DNA of 64,000 nt from Homarus americanus (GCF_018991925.1 NW_024736071.1:8781009-8845008), one strand, 5' to 3'. Shown: positions 45,870 to 57,584, counted from the first letter of the stretch. Made by a program: numbers and translations. The notes: generated by a model from the letters alone, not told the origin.

Positions 45870-46633
45870 CATGTGGACACGTCCTGACGGCTGCCAACCA
45901 CAGCCCCGCTGCCTTCCGGATTAACCTTGGTAAATATAAGGCTACGGGAGTAAACCCGAACGAGAAATCTGTGGTGGAGCCCCGCATCGGGCAAACTTGC
46001 TTACAGAGCTCCAACAAGACCCCAGCGGCGGTAAAGACAGAAGAGGTGACCAACATGGGAACCCAACAACTACACCGGCGGACGAAGGCAATGCATGATG
46101 GATAGGTTATTAAGGCGAAACCCAATAGACTTGGCTATTGGCAGTCCACTGCAACTCTCCCTCTCCCCAGTCGTTGCAACACTTGCACCACTGGATCAGG
46201 AAAAAGGAGAGCCAAGATGTGTGGTTGTAGTCTGTACTCCTCCCTCACCACATACATCAACTCACACGCAGCCATCATTGAGCTCATCATACTCCTCACC
46301 ATCAAATCCTTATACCTCAAAAAGTCCTATGGCGGCGGTTGAGTGCCGATGGGGATAGGCAGAGATGACTGCTGGGAGTCTCTAGTCACAACTCTGCACA
46401 CGGGCTGCACAGATAAGATGATCGTTTATGCACTGGGATCTAGGCAGCAGTGCAATCTGGTTCTGTCTGTGCGACTGAGCAGCCCTTCCGAGGAGCTACT
46501 CTGCTCACCCCACATGGGAGGGGACAAGAAAAGATGCCTTAAAAACAACCTGACTGGGCAACTGCACTCAGTAAGGTCATCCTGATGAGGTCGAAAACAC
46601 AATTATAATCTCATATCAAAATAAAAATAAACT
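45870..46633 (+). other. Probable 5' region of the following LINE
   Basis: GC-rich sequence with scattered CpGs and no intact ORF lies directly upstream of the AP-endonuclease segment, as an internal promoter/5' UTR would. No Inr or downstream promoter element can be named with confidence. Confidence 0.4.
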
Positions 46634-47640
46634 ATGCAATCTCTTGTGGTTGCTGCATGGAATGTCAGGACCCTTCTGGATACTGGCACAAATGAACGTC
46701 CTGAAAGAAGAACTGGCCTTGTGGCAAAAGAGATGGATAGATAAAACATCGACAAAGCAGCCATTAGTGAGTCCCGGCTCCTAGACGAGGTTTGATGCAC
46801 AGACCGGGGTCTGGTTATACCTTCTTCTGGAAGGGTAAGCCTGCTGCGGAGAGAAACCACATTTATGGGGTTGGCTTTGACATCCGCCAATGCATCCTAC
46901 ACAGGCTAACTGAAATGCCTGTTGGGATCAATGAGCGCCTCATGACGCTTAGAGTCCCACTGAATCACTCACGTCATGCCTTTTTCATCAGTGTATATGA
47001 CCTAACACTGGATGCAGAGTATGACATCAAGGAGATTTTTTATGCCGACCTTGACAGAGTGCTAACTTCTATCCCCATGGAAGATAATGTTGTGTGCCTT
47101 GGTGACTTCAATGCCAGAGTTGGCAGAGATGCTGACATTTGGCAGGGAATAAAGGGAGAAATGGACTAGGCAAGTGTAATCCCAACGGCCTACTCCTCCT
47201 CAGAAAGTGTGCTGCACACAACCTCACTATCACCAATACCTTCTTTAGGCAGGCCCCCAAATTCAAGGGTTTGTGGTAACACCCACGATCCAAACACTGG
47301 CATTTCATTGACTACATCATTCCCAGAGAAAGAGATCGCCGAGATGTCCTCATCACCCCTGCCATGCGTGGCTCAGACCACTGCAACATTGATCATCGGC
47401 TTGTCAGAGCTAAGCTCTCACTTCACGTTGCTCCAAAACGGCGATGGCAGCAATCCTCCAGAAGAGGTTTTAACACTAAGTGTCTGGAGGATACAGTGGT
47501 AGCACATACTTTCAGAGAGCAGCTCGAACAGGGGCTGATACACAACCTGACAACAAACAACCCAAATCCCAGTGCCGAATGGGGTATTCTCGACATTGTC
47601 ATGACAAAAACCGGCAGAGACCCTTGGTCAGATTGAAAGA
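46634..47640 (+). pseudogene. LINE AP-endonuclease domain (broken)
   Basis: The first segment reads AAWNVRTLLDTGTNERPERR, where W-N-V-R-T-L is the N-terminal endonuclease motif, then AAISESRLLDEV with the catalytic Glu. After a shift, 46792-47169 is open and reads GYTFFWKGKP, GVGFDIRQC, EMPVGINERLMTLRVPLNH and VVCLGDFNARVGRDADIW (the catalytic G-D-F-N-A box). After further breaks, 47300-47636 reads HWHFIDYIIPRERDRRDVLI and GSDHCNIDHRLVRAKL, containing the S-D-H catalytic end. All signature residues survive, but the frame changes several times and in-frame stops occur (for example at about 46740 and 46795). Confidence 0.8.
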
Positions 47641-47699
47641 ATACACCACGACTGGTCTGATGAAAATGACCCGGCAATCAATATACTTCTCGATGATAA

Positions 47700-49200
47700 A
47701 TGTGCTGCTTTAACTGACTGGCGGAACAACCCTCAGTCTCGGACCAAAGCTGATACCATCCGCAAGAAGAAAGTGGCGGCCTAGCATGAACTTCACTAAC
47801 TAAAGAACGACTAGTTTAAAAAAATAGCATGTGAAACGCAAGAACTTGCAGATCAACACAAGATACGCGAATTTTTCAATTCCACTAAAATATTTTATGG
47901 GCCAATCACTCGTGGCGCAGCCCCCCTCCGCTCATTCGCTGTTCAACCGAAACACCAATGTAGATGTCCTGACTACTTGGCAGGTCCCTCAGCATCCAGA
48001 GCTGACCCATCTCGGCTATCCTCCATCCCTGGACTAGATTGCTACTGCAATCAAACAGATGAAAATTAACAAAGCTTCAGGTCCTGATGGAATCCCAGGT
48101 GTATAAAACAGGAGGATCTCTGCTTACCAGCAGTCTCCACGCTCTCCTGGAGAGTATATGGGAAAATGAGGAAATTCACCAAGCTCTTAAAGACGTCTCC
48201 ATCGTCAATATTTATAGGAACGAGGGAGACTTGTCAGACTGCGGCAATTATTGCGGGATCTCGCTGCTGTACGTAGCTGGCAAGATTATCGCCCGAGTCC
48301 TCCTAAACAGACTTCTTCCTGAGGCAGAAAACTTCCTCCCAGAAACTCAATGTGGCTTTAGAACATCATGTGGCACCACTGATATGATCTTTGCTGCCCG
48401 CCAGATACAGGAAAAGTGCAGAGAACAGCGTCTTGACCTGTACATGGCCTTCATCGACCAAACGAAGGCCTTCGATTTGGTCAACAGGGAAGTCCTCTGG
48501 CAGACAGACTCTCAGCCGTTTTGACTGCCCACCAAAATTGATCACCATCGTGAGGCAACTCCACTTTGAAATGACCGGCAGTGTTCTGCACAATGGTACC
48601 CAGTCTGAGTTCTTCCCTATCTAAACGAGGATTAAACAAGGGTGTGTACTGGCACCAACTGTCTTTTCCATTTTCTTTTCTGCCTCCTTACTCGTGTCAG
48701 TGCCAATTTAGCCGGCGGGGTGGACATCGAGTACTGGACGAAGGGTCTTTTCACCATAAGACGACTCCAGGCAGGAACAAAGGAATCGGCAGCTTCCATT
48801 ACTGAACTTCAGCATGCAGACGACCTCAACCTTACCGCTAAGACTCAACGCGACCTATAGGAAATCCTGAACACCTATGCAGATGCGTATGCACACTTCG
48901 GCCTTGAGGTGATTGTACGTAAGACTCCGATTCTCTTTCAACCTATCCCTGGTTCAGCCACACCCCCACCATCCATCCAGCTTTACGGTACTACCTTCTC
49001 TAATGTTACCCATTTTCGGTATCTCGGCTCCCACCTGTCCACCACTGCGGACATCGATGAAGAGATTCAACATCAGATCAGATGTTGACTCTGTAGCCGT
49101 GTTTTCAGCTGTAGGGAGCTGAAATTTTATACAGAGTTGCACGTATATCGGGCAGTGATCCTCCCCACCCTGCTATATGGCAGCGAGACATACAGTAGGT
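47700..49200 (+). pseudogene. LINE reverse transcriptase domain (broken)
   Basis: MKINKASGPDGIPG marks the RT N-terminal border at about 48058. 48100-48524 reads NEEIHQALKDVSIVNIYRNE, then CGNYCGISLLYVAGKIIARV, CGFRTSCGTTDMIFAARQ and FIDQTKAFDLVNREVLW with the first catalytic Asp. After a shift, RGLNKGVYWHQLSF and related text mark a damaged motif B. LQHADDLNLTAK carries the catalytic box as HADD at 48813-48824. FRYLGSHLSTTADIDEEIQH and RAVILPTLLYGSETY follow to about 49190. The order is canonical for RT. Many stops and shifts separate the blocks. Confidence 0.8.
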
Positions 49201-49579
49201 CACATACAGGAGGCACCTGAAAGCACTTGAAAACTTTCACCAACGTAGTCTACGTTCCATCCTCCGAGTTCGCTGGGAAGACAAGAGAACAAATTCCAAT
49301 AATCTTGCTGACACCAATGTAGGAGCATCGAGGCTACCATTATCCATGAACAATGTAAACGTAACTTTGGCAGGCAACTGAAAAGGTATCAGGATAGTCT
49401 TAAGACAAACCTGAAAAAGTGCCAAATCGACCCCCTCACCTGAGAGACGATTACTCCACACCGAAACGCTTGGAGGAGCGCCACACAAGAAGGTGTCAAT
49501 ACTTTCGAGTTAGTCCGACTGCATACCAAGGCAGACAAGCGCCAACGCCGGAAAGCCGCTCCCTCCGCCCCTCCCGCAC

Positions 49580-49720
49580 TAGATGGAGCCATCCACATGT
49601 GCAACATCTGTGAACGACTCTGCCGGTCCCGTATCGACCTCTTTAGTCAACTTAATCTCACCAACGAAGGTGACATCCTTAGTAACTCATATCATTGTAT
49701 CATAGCTGGATGATCGTCAT
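49580..49720 (+). pseudogene. LINE C-terminal Cys-motif remnant
   Basis: One frame reads HMCNICERLCRSRIDLFSQL. The C-x2-C start followed by a basic S-R-I-x-L-F-S-x-L stretch is the C2H2-like end of this LINE protein group, where a final His pair is expected; the His pair is not evident here. It confirms that the copy reaches the natural C-terminus. Confidence 0.65.
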
Positions 49721-49757
49721 ACTCGATTCCAAGTAACAGCAAAGTAGTAATTGAGTA

Positions 49758-49822
49758 GTGTGTGTGTGTGGGTGGGTGGGTAGGTATGTGTGCGTGTGAG
49801 TGAGAGAGTGAGAGAGGGACAG
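49758..49822. repeat. (GT)n, GGTGGGT and (GA)n simple sequence
   Basis: Follows the end of the LINE. Confidence 0.8.
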
Positions 49823-50565
49823 GTTATCCGCTATTCCGAAATCTTTCTCAAGGTTTATGTCCCTACAACGGTATTCCGGTAATAATCTTACTGAGTGAGG
49901 AAGACAGTTCTTAGACGATGGGATAAAAAGAGTTTAAAACTCCATTAAAATAATGGAAGAAAGGCACAAAAACCACTGTTAAAACACTGTACTGAAACCG
50001 TAAAATTCTGGAAGATAACCTCGAAAATCTCACTCATCTGGTTTATTTCTCCACGCGGTTTTGTCTACAATACATTCTCCTTCAAAATAAACTTAGAAAT
50101 TAACCATTTGTGTTGGTGGTGATGCAATATCTTACCCTTAGGATTCGACCCAACTTTTGTGTATAATACATTGTTTTTAATATTATTGCACAAAGGGAGT
50201 TAAGTAATGCATTGATCTTCAAGGAAATACACGGGAACATTTTGATTAACATTGCCAAAAAAAGGGCCATAATCAAATCAAAACTACAAAAAAAGAGCAA
50301 GTGATATTAATACTGACATGCAAGAAACAGGAGCTAAAATTGTAATAGTGATTTCGCCAGTAATAGAGGCTGATATCATTAAGTTAATATTGATCTTACA
50401 AGTGCTATAATATGAACTACTATTTTATACAACTGATATTGCATGAAATACTCGTACACTTTATAATATTTAAATAAACAGGAACTATCACATGGAAACT
50501 GACGTCAGATGTTTTTTTTTCATCCCCTTATCAGTTTCATATCTCAATTAGTTTCAGAGATTCGA
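49823..50565. other. Unique AT-rich DNA, no gene seen
   Basis: No recognisable coding sequence. Confidence 0.55.
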
Positions 50566-50735
50566 ATTGGCTACACTACGCGCCAAGACTCGCCAGTCCT
50601 GTTACATAAATTGGCTACAACACGCGCCAAGACTCGCCAATCCTTAACTTAACCTAACCCGATCCTAACCTCACCATCCCTGTTACATAAATTGGCTACA
50701 ACACGAGCCAAGACTCACCAATCCTGTTACACACA
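50566..50735. repeat. Three direct copies of a ~45-bp repeat
   Basis: Core TTGGCTACAACACGCGCCAA then GACTCGCCAATCCTGTTACA occurs at about 50567, 50611 and 50691. The second and third copies are separated by a CCTAACC-type insertion (about 50646-50672). Confidence 0.9.
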
Positions 50736-51025
50736 CAATTTCAGACTTCATCAACGAGGGGAATTAAAAATTTTCATCATCTTTAATGTGAGACACTTAT
50801 GGAATCTGAGTTCACAGTTCGGGAGCAAAGAAACGGGCCATTTCCGAAGTTCCGTTTTTCGCTCGCCCGGGGCCATTTTATCTAACCTCCAGAGAGCGGT
50901 AGCAGACTGTCCATTAACAAATTATAATTTTTAACAAACTCGTCAAAGATGGACGTATTGTTCAGTGTGTATATTCCACATGAGCTGTGTATGTTCTTGC
51001 ATTATCCCCTCATGTATGTGCGTGC
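50736..51025. other. Unique DNA
   Basis: A short ORF (50692-50934) starts inside the repeat and has no recognised domain. Confidence 0.5.
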
Positions 51026-51044
51026 GTGAGTGCGCGCGCGCGCG

Positions 51045-51091
<47 letters not shown>
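51026..51091. repeat. (CG)n(TG)n microsatellite
   Basis: Alternating GC/CG core at about 51032-51046, then a long TG run. Confidence 0.92.
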
Positions 51092-51092
<1 letters not shown>

Positions 51093-52340
51093 ATAAGTTA
51101 GTCAATATTTACTATAATTTCTGAAAACAAGTAAGTAAAGATGATAATATTTATAATAGTAATAATAGTAATATAATAATAACCCTAAAGTCTACATCAA
51201 GGTCTCTTAACAGTTGGCTAACAATACTCATGCTTTCAATTGACACCCCGAGCGTTCAGTTCTTAGATAGCTTATTAAAACGGCTGCGTATTAAAACCTC
51301 TAGTTAACAGTAAGGTGACTATCTACAACACTTTCAATGATTACTTGATAACTTAGATATTAACTAGAAGTCTCGACCGTAGACAAGGTATAGTTATTAA
51401 AGATAATAGTAGTTAATTAAGTAATTATCAATTAAGTATGGTAGAGGATAGTTAAAACGAACAGTGAAAATTATCTTATTATACTGACAACTTATTTAAA
51501 TACAAGAGAATAATCAAATGACTTAAACGCAGGTCAAAACTTAACATGTGTGTCTTTACTAAGTTAGAAGAGTTATTGAGGAGGTTTGTGCATATTAGCA
51601 CCTAAACCACATATATAAATATAATGAATGATTCGCTTCAGATTTATAGTAAGATTCCCATTTCTTGGCGACAGAATCACGTAAGTATATAAGTAAATGA
51701 ATATATAGGAATTTTTATCTCGACACTGTTGTTCATTACACTCACTAAAATGGCGATTCACAATAGTTTGGGAGGTTTAAGATGACCTACTTTCCACACT
51801 GGCATAACTAAGGCTGAACGAGACCCTAAGACGAAATAACAAAGTACTCTTAGACTTAGTGTGACAGAAGAGCCGATAGGTTTGGACAAGTAGAGAAATG
51901 TAGATGAGGTGTCAACCAATAAGGAATTTCTATATTAAGTTGGGAGGGAGGGATCAGGAAGTGAATGATGCTCCTGAGCTGTGCATGGCTTTATATCAAC
52001 TTGTATTGGAGCGTGGCTATGATGACGTCACGTTTTGATTCTAATTGATGAGTGGTTAATGTATCGCGTCACTCAACATCTGGAGATATGAGGGGGGGAG
52101 GCGGCACGTCGGGATTGAGTTCTTGTCACTCTCACGTATTGGGCTCACGTGTTTCGAGGAATTTTCCCTGGCTATTGTCTCGATACATGACAAAGTCCAG
52201 AGCTAACGCATTCATTTCACAGCTAAGTCGTTCATCTTAGAGTTAAGGCATTCAGTATGTGAAGGAACAACAGGATGTAAGAACATGATATAGACCAGGG
52301 GTGACTTGTAAGGTGCATCCCAGCCCATTATAATACTTAG
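51092..52340. other. Unique AT-rich DNA, no gene seen
   Basis: No supported gene. Short ORFs only, none with recognisable domains. Confidence 0.55.
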
Positions 52341-52768
52341 ATTAGGTTAGGTTAAGTTGGAGTAAGCAAGGTTAGGTCAAATTAGGATATGTTGTAAAGG
52401 GTAAGGTCAAGTTAGATTAGGTTAGGTTAAATTAGGTTAGAGTAGGTTAGTTAGGTTAGATTAGGTTGGTTAGGTTAGAGTAGGTTGGTTAGGTTAGAGT
52501 AGGTTGGTTAGGTTAGAGTAGGTTGGTTAGGTTAGAGTAGGTTGGTTAGGTTAGAGTAGGTTGGTTAGGTTAGAGTAGGTTGGTTAGGTTAGAGTAGGTT
52601 GGTTAGGTTAGAGTAGGTTGGTTAGGTTAGAGTAGGTTGGTTAGCTTAGAGTAGGTTGGTTAGGTTAGAGTTGGTTGGTTAGGTTAGAGTAGGTTGGTTA
52701 GCTTAGAGTTGGTTGGTTAGGTTAAGTTAAGTTAGGAAAGATTTGGGTTAGGTTTGGGCCTATTAACC
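52341..52768. repeat. Telomere-like TTAGG-variant array, 19-bp unit
   Basis: Scattered GGTTAGGTTA blocks become, from about 52440 to 52720, a regular 19-bp unit GGTTAGAGTAGGTTGGTTA in about fifteen copies. The motif is a diverged form of the arthropod telomere repeat TTAGG. It is interstitial as assembled. Confidence 0.9.
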
Positions 52769-53213
52769 CCGAGGCCCAATTAACCCAATTAACCGCATGA
52801 GAGAGACAGAAAATAATGAGAAAGTTGAAGGAAAATTAACATAATAAATAACAGCAGAACTGCACTGAGACAGCAACTGTAAACTATGTCAAGACATCAG
52901 TTTAGAAAGGTCATTCCAGTATTGTTTCAACGTCATTATTAACTCGTGACATTTGACCCCTTAGTAATGTGAGTCGTCGAAATATTAGAACGCCTTAGAT
53001 AGTAATCCTTTCAACTTGTTAGATGAAGCAATTTGGTGATGTGTATTGGGATATATGTGACGCAACTGCTTAGAGGAAACTGGAAGTTGAAAAGTTTTGA
53101 TATTGAAAGGAATTAAACTTTTTCATCCTGTCTTTCCTCTCCCTCACTCGCTATTTCCTCCCCAACCCAACCGAGCCACTCATCTCATAATTATACTCCC
53201 CAGCAGCCCCTCC

Positions 53214-53216
<3 letters not shown>
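52769..53216. other. Unique AT-rich DNA, no gene seen
   Basis: Nothing recognised. Confidence 0.55.

Positions 53217-53285
<69 letters not shown>
53216..53285. repeat. (TA)n microsatellite
   Basis: A perfect run of about 70 bases abutting the inverted-repeat element. Confidence 0.95.
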
Positions 53286-53286
<1 letters not shown>

Positions 53287-53287
<1 letters not shown>

Positions 53288-53480
53288 CGTTTTTTATGGA
53301 ATCGGTTATTGTGCAAAATGACCAGCATGCATATTGGTAATTTTGAAAAGTAAATTAGACAACCTAAACTAACCTAGCCTTATGGTTGAATAGGGTTAGG
53401 TTAGGTTAGGTTAGGATGGCTCGTGTAGCTTGATACATGCCGGTCATTTTGCAAAATAACCGATTCCACAAAAAAAACGT
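53287..53480. mobile_element. Inverted-repeat (foldback/MITE-like) element with TTAGG repeats in the loop
   Basis: Left arm 53287-53329 (ACGTTTTTTATGGAATCGGT onward) is the reverse complement, with few differences, of the right arm 53436-53480. The roughly 105-bp loop contains four perfect TTAGG units (about 53396-53415). There is no coding capacity and no clear target duplication, since the left side adjoins (TA)n. Similar sequence may be common in decapods; that is from memory. Confidence 0.75.
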
Positions 53481-53497
53481 GACATCTATTTATATAA

Positions 53498-53505
53498 GAG
53501 AGAGG

Positions 53506-53542
<37 letters not shown>
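53498..53542. repeat. (GA)n microsatellite
   Basis: Mostly perfect GA run. Confidence 0.92.
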
Positions 53543-53544
<2 letters not shown>

Positions 53545-53579
53545 GGTGGGGTGGGGGTGGAGGAAGAAAGGAATGGGGA

Positions 53580-53625
53580 AGATGTGTTTGTCTGTTTGTC
53601 TGTTTGTGTGTGTGTGTATGTGTGT

Positions 53626-53675
<50 letters not shown>

Positions 53676-53775
53676 CTTTCTGTGCGTGAGTAAGTTTGGG
53701 TATGTGTGTGTGTTTCTTGTGTTGGAGCATGTGTATGTGTGTGTGCGCGTGTGTGGGTGGGTGGGTGTGCTCATG
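53580..53775. repeat. (TG)n microsatellite with TGTT and GGGT variants
   Basis: TCTGTTTG units, then a long TG run at about 53604-53671, then interrupted TG to 53775. Confidence 0.9.
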
Positions 53776-54317
53776 TGTGTGAGGGCACAAATGCGAACGT
53801 TTATATGAGTGGGTTATTAATAGTCCAATAGAAATTGACACAAAAATGGCCGAACCCGGACATATGGTATAACAAGATAATTTTTTGCCAAGTCCTTCAT
53901 ATTGATGTCTTGGTATTGCAAAAAAAAATCAACCCCAGTCAACCTTGGGGAAACCTGTGTTTTGACCATGTCAACTCGGGGTCTAAAAATGAGGGTAAAT
54001 TGCGAATTCACAGGTGTAGATGGGAGATCATGTTAATAAGGGTCTTTAAAATCATGTAATTTATCTCTAGTGCTATTAGCATTGCGGAATAATGCACAGA
54101 TAAGTTTTGCAGTATAATGCACTTAATATAACATTATTAACTCATAAAATGTACTGGAAAATCGGACAGGTTAAGTATTTTGTATATTTTTGCAGTATAT
54201 TTTTTCGCTAAGTACCACTATGAAGACAGTATGTAGGTAACACTCATGAGCATAACCTTGGGTAGGACAGTGACTAAGTACCGAGTGAGCGGCAAGCCGC
54301 CTGCGCTACTACAGAGT
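53776..54317. other. Unique AT-rich DNA, no gene seen
   Basis: No supported gene. Confidence 0.55.
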
Positions 54318-56035
54318 TGACAAACATAGGTTTCTCGCTCGCCCCATGCAGTCCCTATCCCTCATTTGAGAGAGGACTGGAAACTGGAAGTCTTCACCTA
54401 AAAGCTACACAGCTGATGCTTCCATTTTTTGCTGCAGCAGGACACAACAACTACACAAAATGCTGCCGTCTCTACCTTCGGGATTGTCAAGAACTACGCC
54501 ACTGCCTAGAAACCTCCATGGAAGATGGTCTTTTCACAGTGCGCAGGAACGATGAAATGTTTTGGAATGGAACATGGTCTGATATGGCAATCGAACACTG
54601 TTTCACGAGGACTGACAAAACCTAGAGTAGACTTATTATTATAACTCAAAAAGAGTCGGCCAGGACAAAATGGTTACCCACGGCACATGTTGTTACCCAG
54701 TACACAGATGCTCTACGCTCCTTGACAAATACCTCCACTGGCACGTGGTCAGAACAGCACAAGGATAACCACCCAGGATGCATCAAACGTGATCGGAAGA
54801 TCCTCAAGACATTTGTAGACTATCTGCAAACTCACAGACATTGACTATTCAAAAAGATCTTGAACTTAGAAATATTGCAACAGGGCTAATAGCCGACCAA
54901 CGGGTTAATGCTGAGGATTATATCAACATTGACCAGAAAATTCATGACCGATTAACAGATCAAAGATTTGGAGACATTATTCTAAGGAAATCAGATCAGG
55001 CAACAACCTTTTCAGTTATGTGGAAGGCTATCAGAGGAGATGGTGAAGCTGTCAGGATGTCTTCTGTAGAACTGTACCACCGTCTGCTCTCTTCCACTTG
55101 CTCAGATGGACCTCCAGACCCAAGTGTATTTGCCTATGAGCTGGCAACAGTTTCCCCAGCCTTATTCCATGATGATGGAAGCATGAGAAAATCTTCAAAG
55201 TCAGATATCACTGTGCAAAAAAAAAAAAAAATACCCGGAGTATCTTTGATAACTATGATGTCATAACAACCAAAGAGCCAGAACAAAAACGCCGTCTGCC
55301 TCAGCATCCATTATTTCCCGAAGACAGGACACCTGTTCCACAAAACAAGGCAGCTTTACTGTCTAAGAACAACAACAACAAAGCAGAGTTTGATAAGACT
55401 GACTGACTATTTTTCTGGCCAAAAAACTGTTTCAATGTCAATATCTAAGTTTACATCTGAAAAATGCAAGTATATAATATATATGAAGCATCATAATGAT
55501 GATGTCGTGATAGTTAAAAAGGCCCTTGAACTGGCACACTGCCAGATACCCGTTCTTGTCATTGCAGATGATACTGATATTCTGATCGTCCTCCTCCTCC
55601 TCTATCATGCCAAGATTACAAAATAATATCTTCCTTGGCACAAAGTAATACACAGTCTCCATTAGAATTGATCAGGAGGTTTTGGGAAGAGATCTCTGTA
55701 GTGTCTCTCGTTTGCTCATTCTATGTCTGGTTGTGAAACAAACTCAGCTTTGTATGGCAAGGGTAAGCTCAAACAGCTTAAAGCCTTGCAATCATCACAA
55801 CAGCTAAGGTCAGATGTGCTTATTTTGGGTGATACAACAGCATCAAAGGAAGAGCTACGAATTGTTGGGAGCAGTGTGTGGAAACCTTGTGTGGTGGTCG
55901 AGCATCATCATCCAGAGGGTTAGATGAACTAGGTTTAATTATGTATGTGCTAACACCAAATATGTGTCTATGGAACGTATGCCTCCAACAAGTCGTGGTA
56001 TGTCGTCCCGACATGGGGTCTATTACTAGGTTTCT
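54318..56035 (+). pseudogene. Decayed copy of a multicopy invertebrate gene family with a PIN/FEN-like acidic motif
   Basis: The reading frame breaks many times, but the blocks are collinear. First comes GLETGSLHLKATQLMLPFFA and AAGHNNYTKCCRLYLRDCQ, then FTVRRNDEMFWNGTWSDMAI (54318-54625), and TGTWSEQHKDN (about 54735). LRNIATGLIADQRVNAEDYI follows in a 141-codon open stretch (54841-55266), which ends in an A13 run that probably shifts the frame. Next are LVIADDTDILIVLLL (about 55546-55605) and MSGCETNSALYGKGKLKQLK (55723 on), and a C-terminal RMPPTSRG-like block near 56000. I know this family as many uncharacterised copies in invertebrates, often beside mobile elements. The D-D-T-D hydrophobic motif suggests a PIN/FEN-type nuclease fold, which is inference. 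No intact copy is present here. Confidence 0.65.
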
Positions 56036-56514
56036 ATTACTATAACTGTTACTTTTAGTTTTGCTGTATTATATTACTATTATTATCACTTTAGTTGTCA
56101 TCTAATATTATTACTATTACTAGAACACGATCACCACAGCCAGTCACCCCACTTGGAGCCTGTAGTTGCCGGAGCTATGGTTGCCAGATAGTATTTTTCT
56201 TGCATACTAATCACTATGTTCCTATTTATCTACTTTTTCAGTAAATATTCTTGTGAATAATGAAACAATACAGATATACAAGGTTTTATGGTGTGTTGCA
56301 AACAAGCAAACTGGTGAATGACAACAGTAATTCAGTTATTAAGAGAAACTTTTTGACAACCTAAAAGTAATCGACTATCATCTATTACTTTGCCTTCTAT
56401 TACTATTACTATTATTATTACAATTACAGCCACAAAATGTGATATATTATTAGTATTATTACGTTGAAAACCTTTAATAGTCTTAGTATTATTTATTACT
56501 ATTACCCCATTATA

Positions 56515-56518
<4 letters not shown>
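56036..56518. other. AT-rich DNA with interrupted (ATT)n, no gene seen
   Basis: Frequent TATTACTATTACT-type triplets at about 56065-56115 and 56390-56430. No coding sequence. Confidence 0.6.

Positions 56519-56562
<44 letters not shown>
56519..56562. repeat. (GA)n microsatellite
   Basis: A near-perfect run. Confidence 0.93.
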
Positions 56563-56563
<1 letters not shown>

Positions 56564-56944
56564 GTTGTTGTTATAATGTTATTACTGCGCTTCAAAACTA
56601 ACGTCTTTAACCGTGTAACAAGATTATTAATACACTAGTCCAACAACATTAAAAAGATTATGAAAGATAAAACTCAGAGAATCCACACTTGAGAGAAAGG
56701 AAGAGATGGAATCATGGAATCTATATGTAAGAGAGAGAGAGAATGGTTGAGGACACGGCACGCCCCACTCCCCCCACACACACCATGAATAAGTAAAGGC
56801 TTACGCTCATCGTCCCTGTGAAATGTTAAAAACCTTGGTCGGATCCTTTACCTAGGCTGTTCACCGACTCCTCTCACCTTACCAACCGGCCTTTCTACCC
56901 TCATTCTTTCACCTTCCGGAGTGAAAATGAGGTGTTTTGTTTTG

Positions 56945-57398
56945 ATGAGTGCGTGGGGGTGCGCTTAGGAGAGAGGGAGATGGAGAGGGGTGGGGAGAAG
57001 GAGAGAAAGAGGGTGTGATGTTTGAGAGCGCGCCTAGAGAGAGAGAGAGAGAGTGTTGTTTGAAGTCGAGGTAGGAGACTAGGAGAGACGGGTATAGGGG
57101 AAGGGGGCAGACATAGAGAATGGGTTAGCGGAGGTGAGAGAGAGAGAGAGAGGGAGAGAAATGGAAGGGGGTATATGAGAGGGCACCTGGAAGAGGGAGA
57201 TAGAGAGAGGAGGGAGAAAGAGAGGGAGAGAGAAAAAGGAAAAGCATAGGGGTGATTGAGAGAGAGAGAGGGAAGTATGAGGAGAAGGATGGATATATGA
57301 AGAGAGGAAGAGTGAGGGAGAGAGACAGAGACAGAGAGAGGGAGGAGAATGAAAGAACATAATGTGAGGGGAAAATGTTTGTCTTTTGAAGGGTAGGC

Positions 57399-57452
<54 letters not shown>
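56945..57452. repeat. GA-rich purine region ending in a perfect (GA)n
   Basis: Many short GAGA blocks inside a purine-rich plus strand, with a perfect run at about 57402-57452. The minus-strand Ser/Leu-rich ORF is a composition artefact. Confidence 0.85.
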
Positions 57453-57455
<3 letters not shown>

Positions 57456-57566
57456 TTATTTATCTCTATTTGTTCCTAAGGGTGATAGGTCGGCTTTAAA
57501 CTAGTAAATAGCAAGTTTCTCAACACAAGCCTTCCTCCTCCCACCTCATTATTGTAAAGACTGACA

Positions 57567-57584
57567 CAAACACACACACACACT

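Larger units (their letters stand above)
46634..49735 (+). mobile_element. Degraded LINE with AP endonuclease, reverse transcriptase and C-terminal zinc-finger remnant
   Basis: Domain order along the plus strand is endonuclease (46634-47430), linker (47430-48040), RT (48050-49080) and C-terminal region with a Cys motif (to about 49660). Proteins of this group are often listed in databases as craniofacial development protein 2-like or RTE/Jockey-like; I name the group from memory and not from a search. At least ten frameshifts or stops make it an old, dead copy. The 3' end is probably just before (GT)n at 49758. Confidence 0.8.

Noticed and set aside
52341..52768. True chromosome end
   Set aside because: Normal unique sequence continues on both sides and the repeat is a variant, not pure TTAGG, so it is interstitial as assembled.
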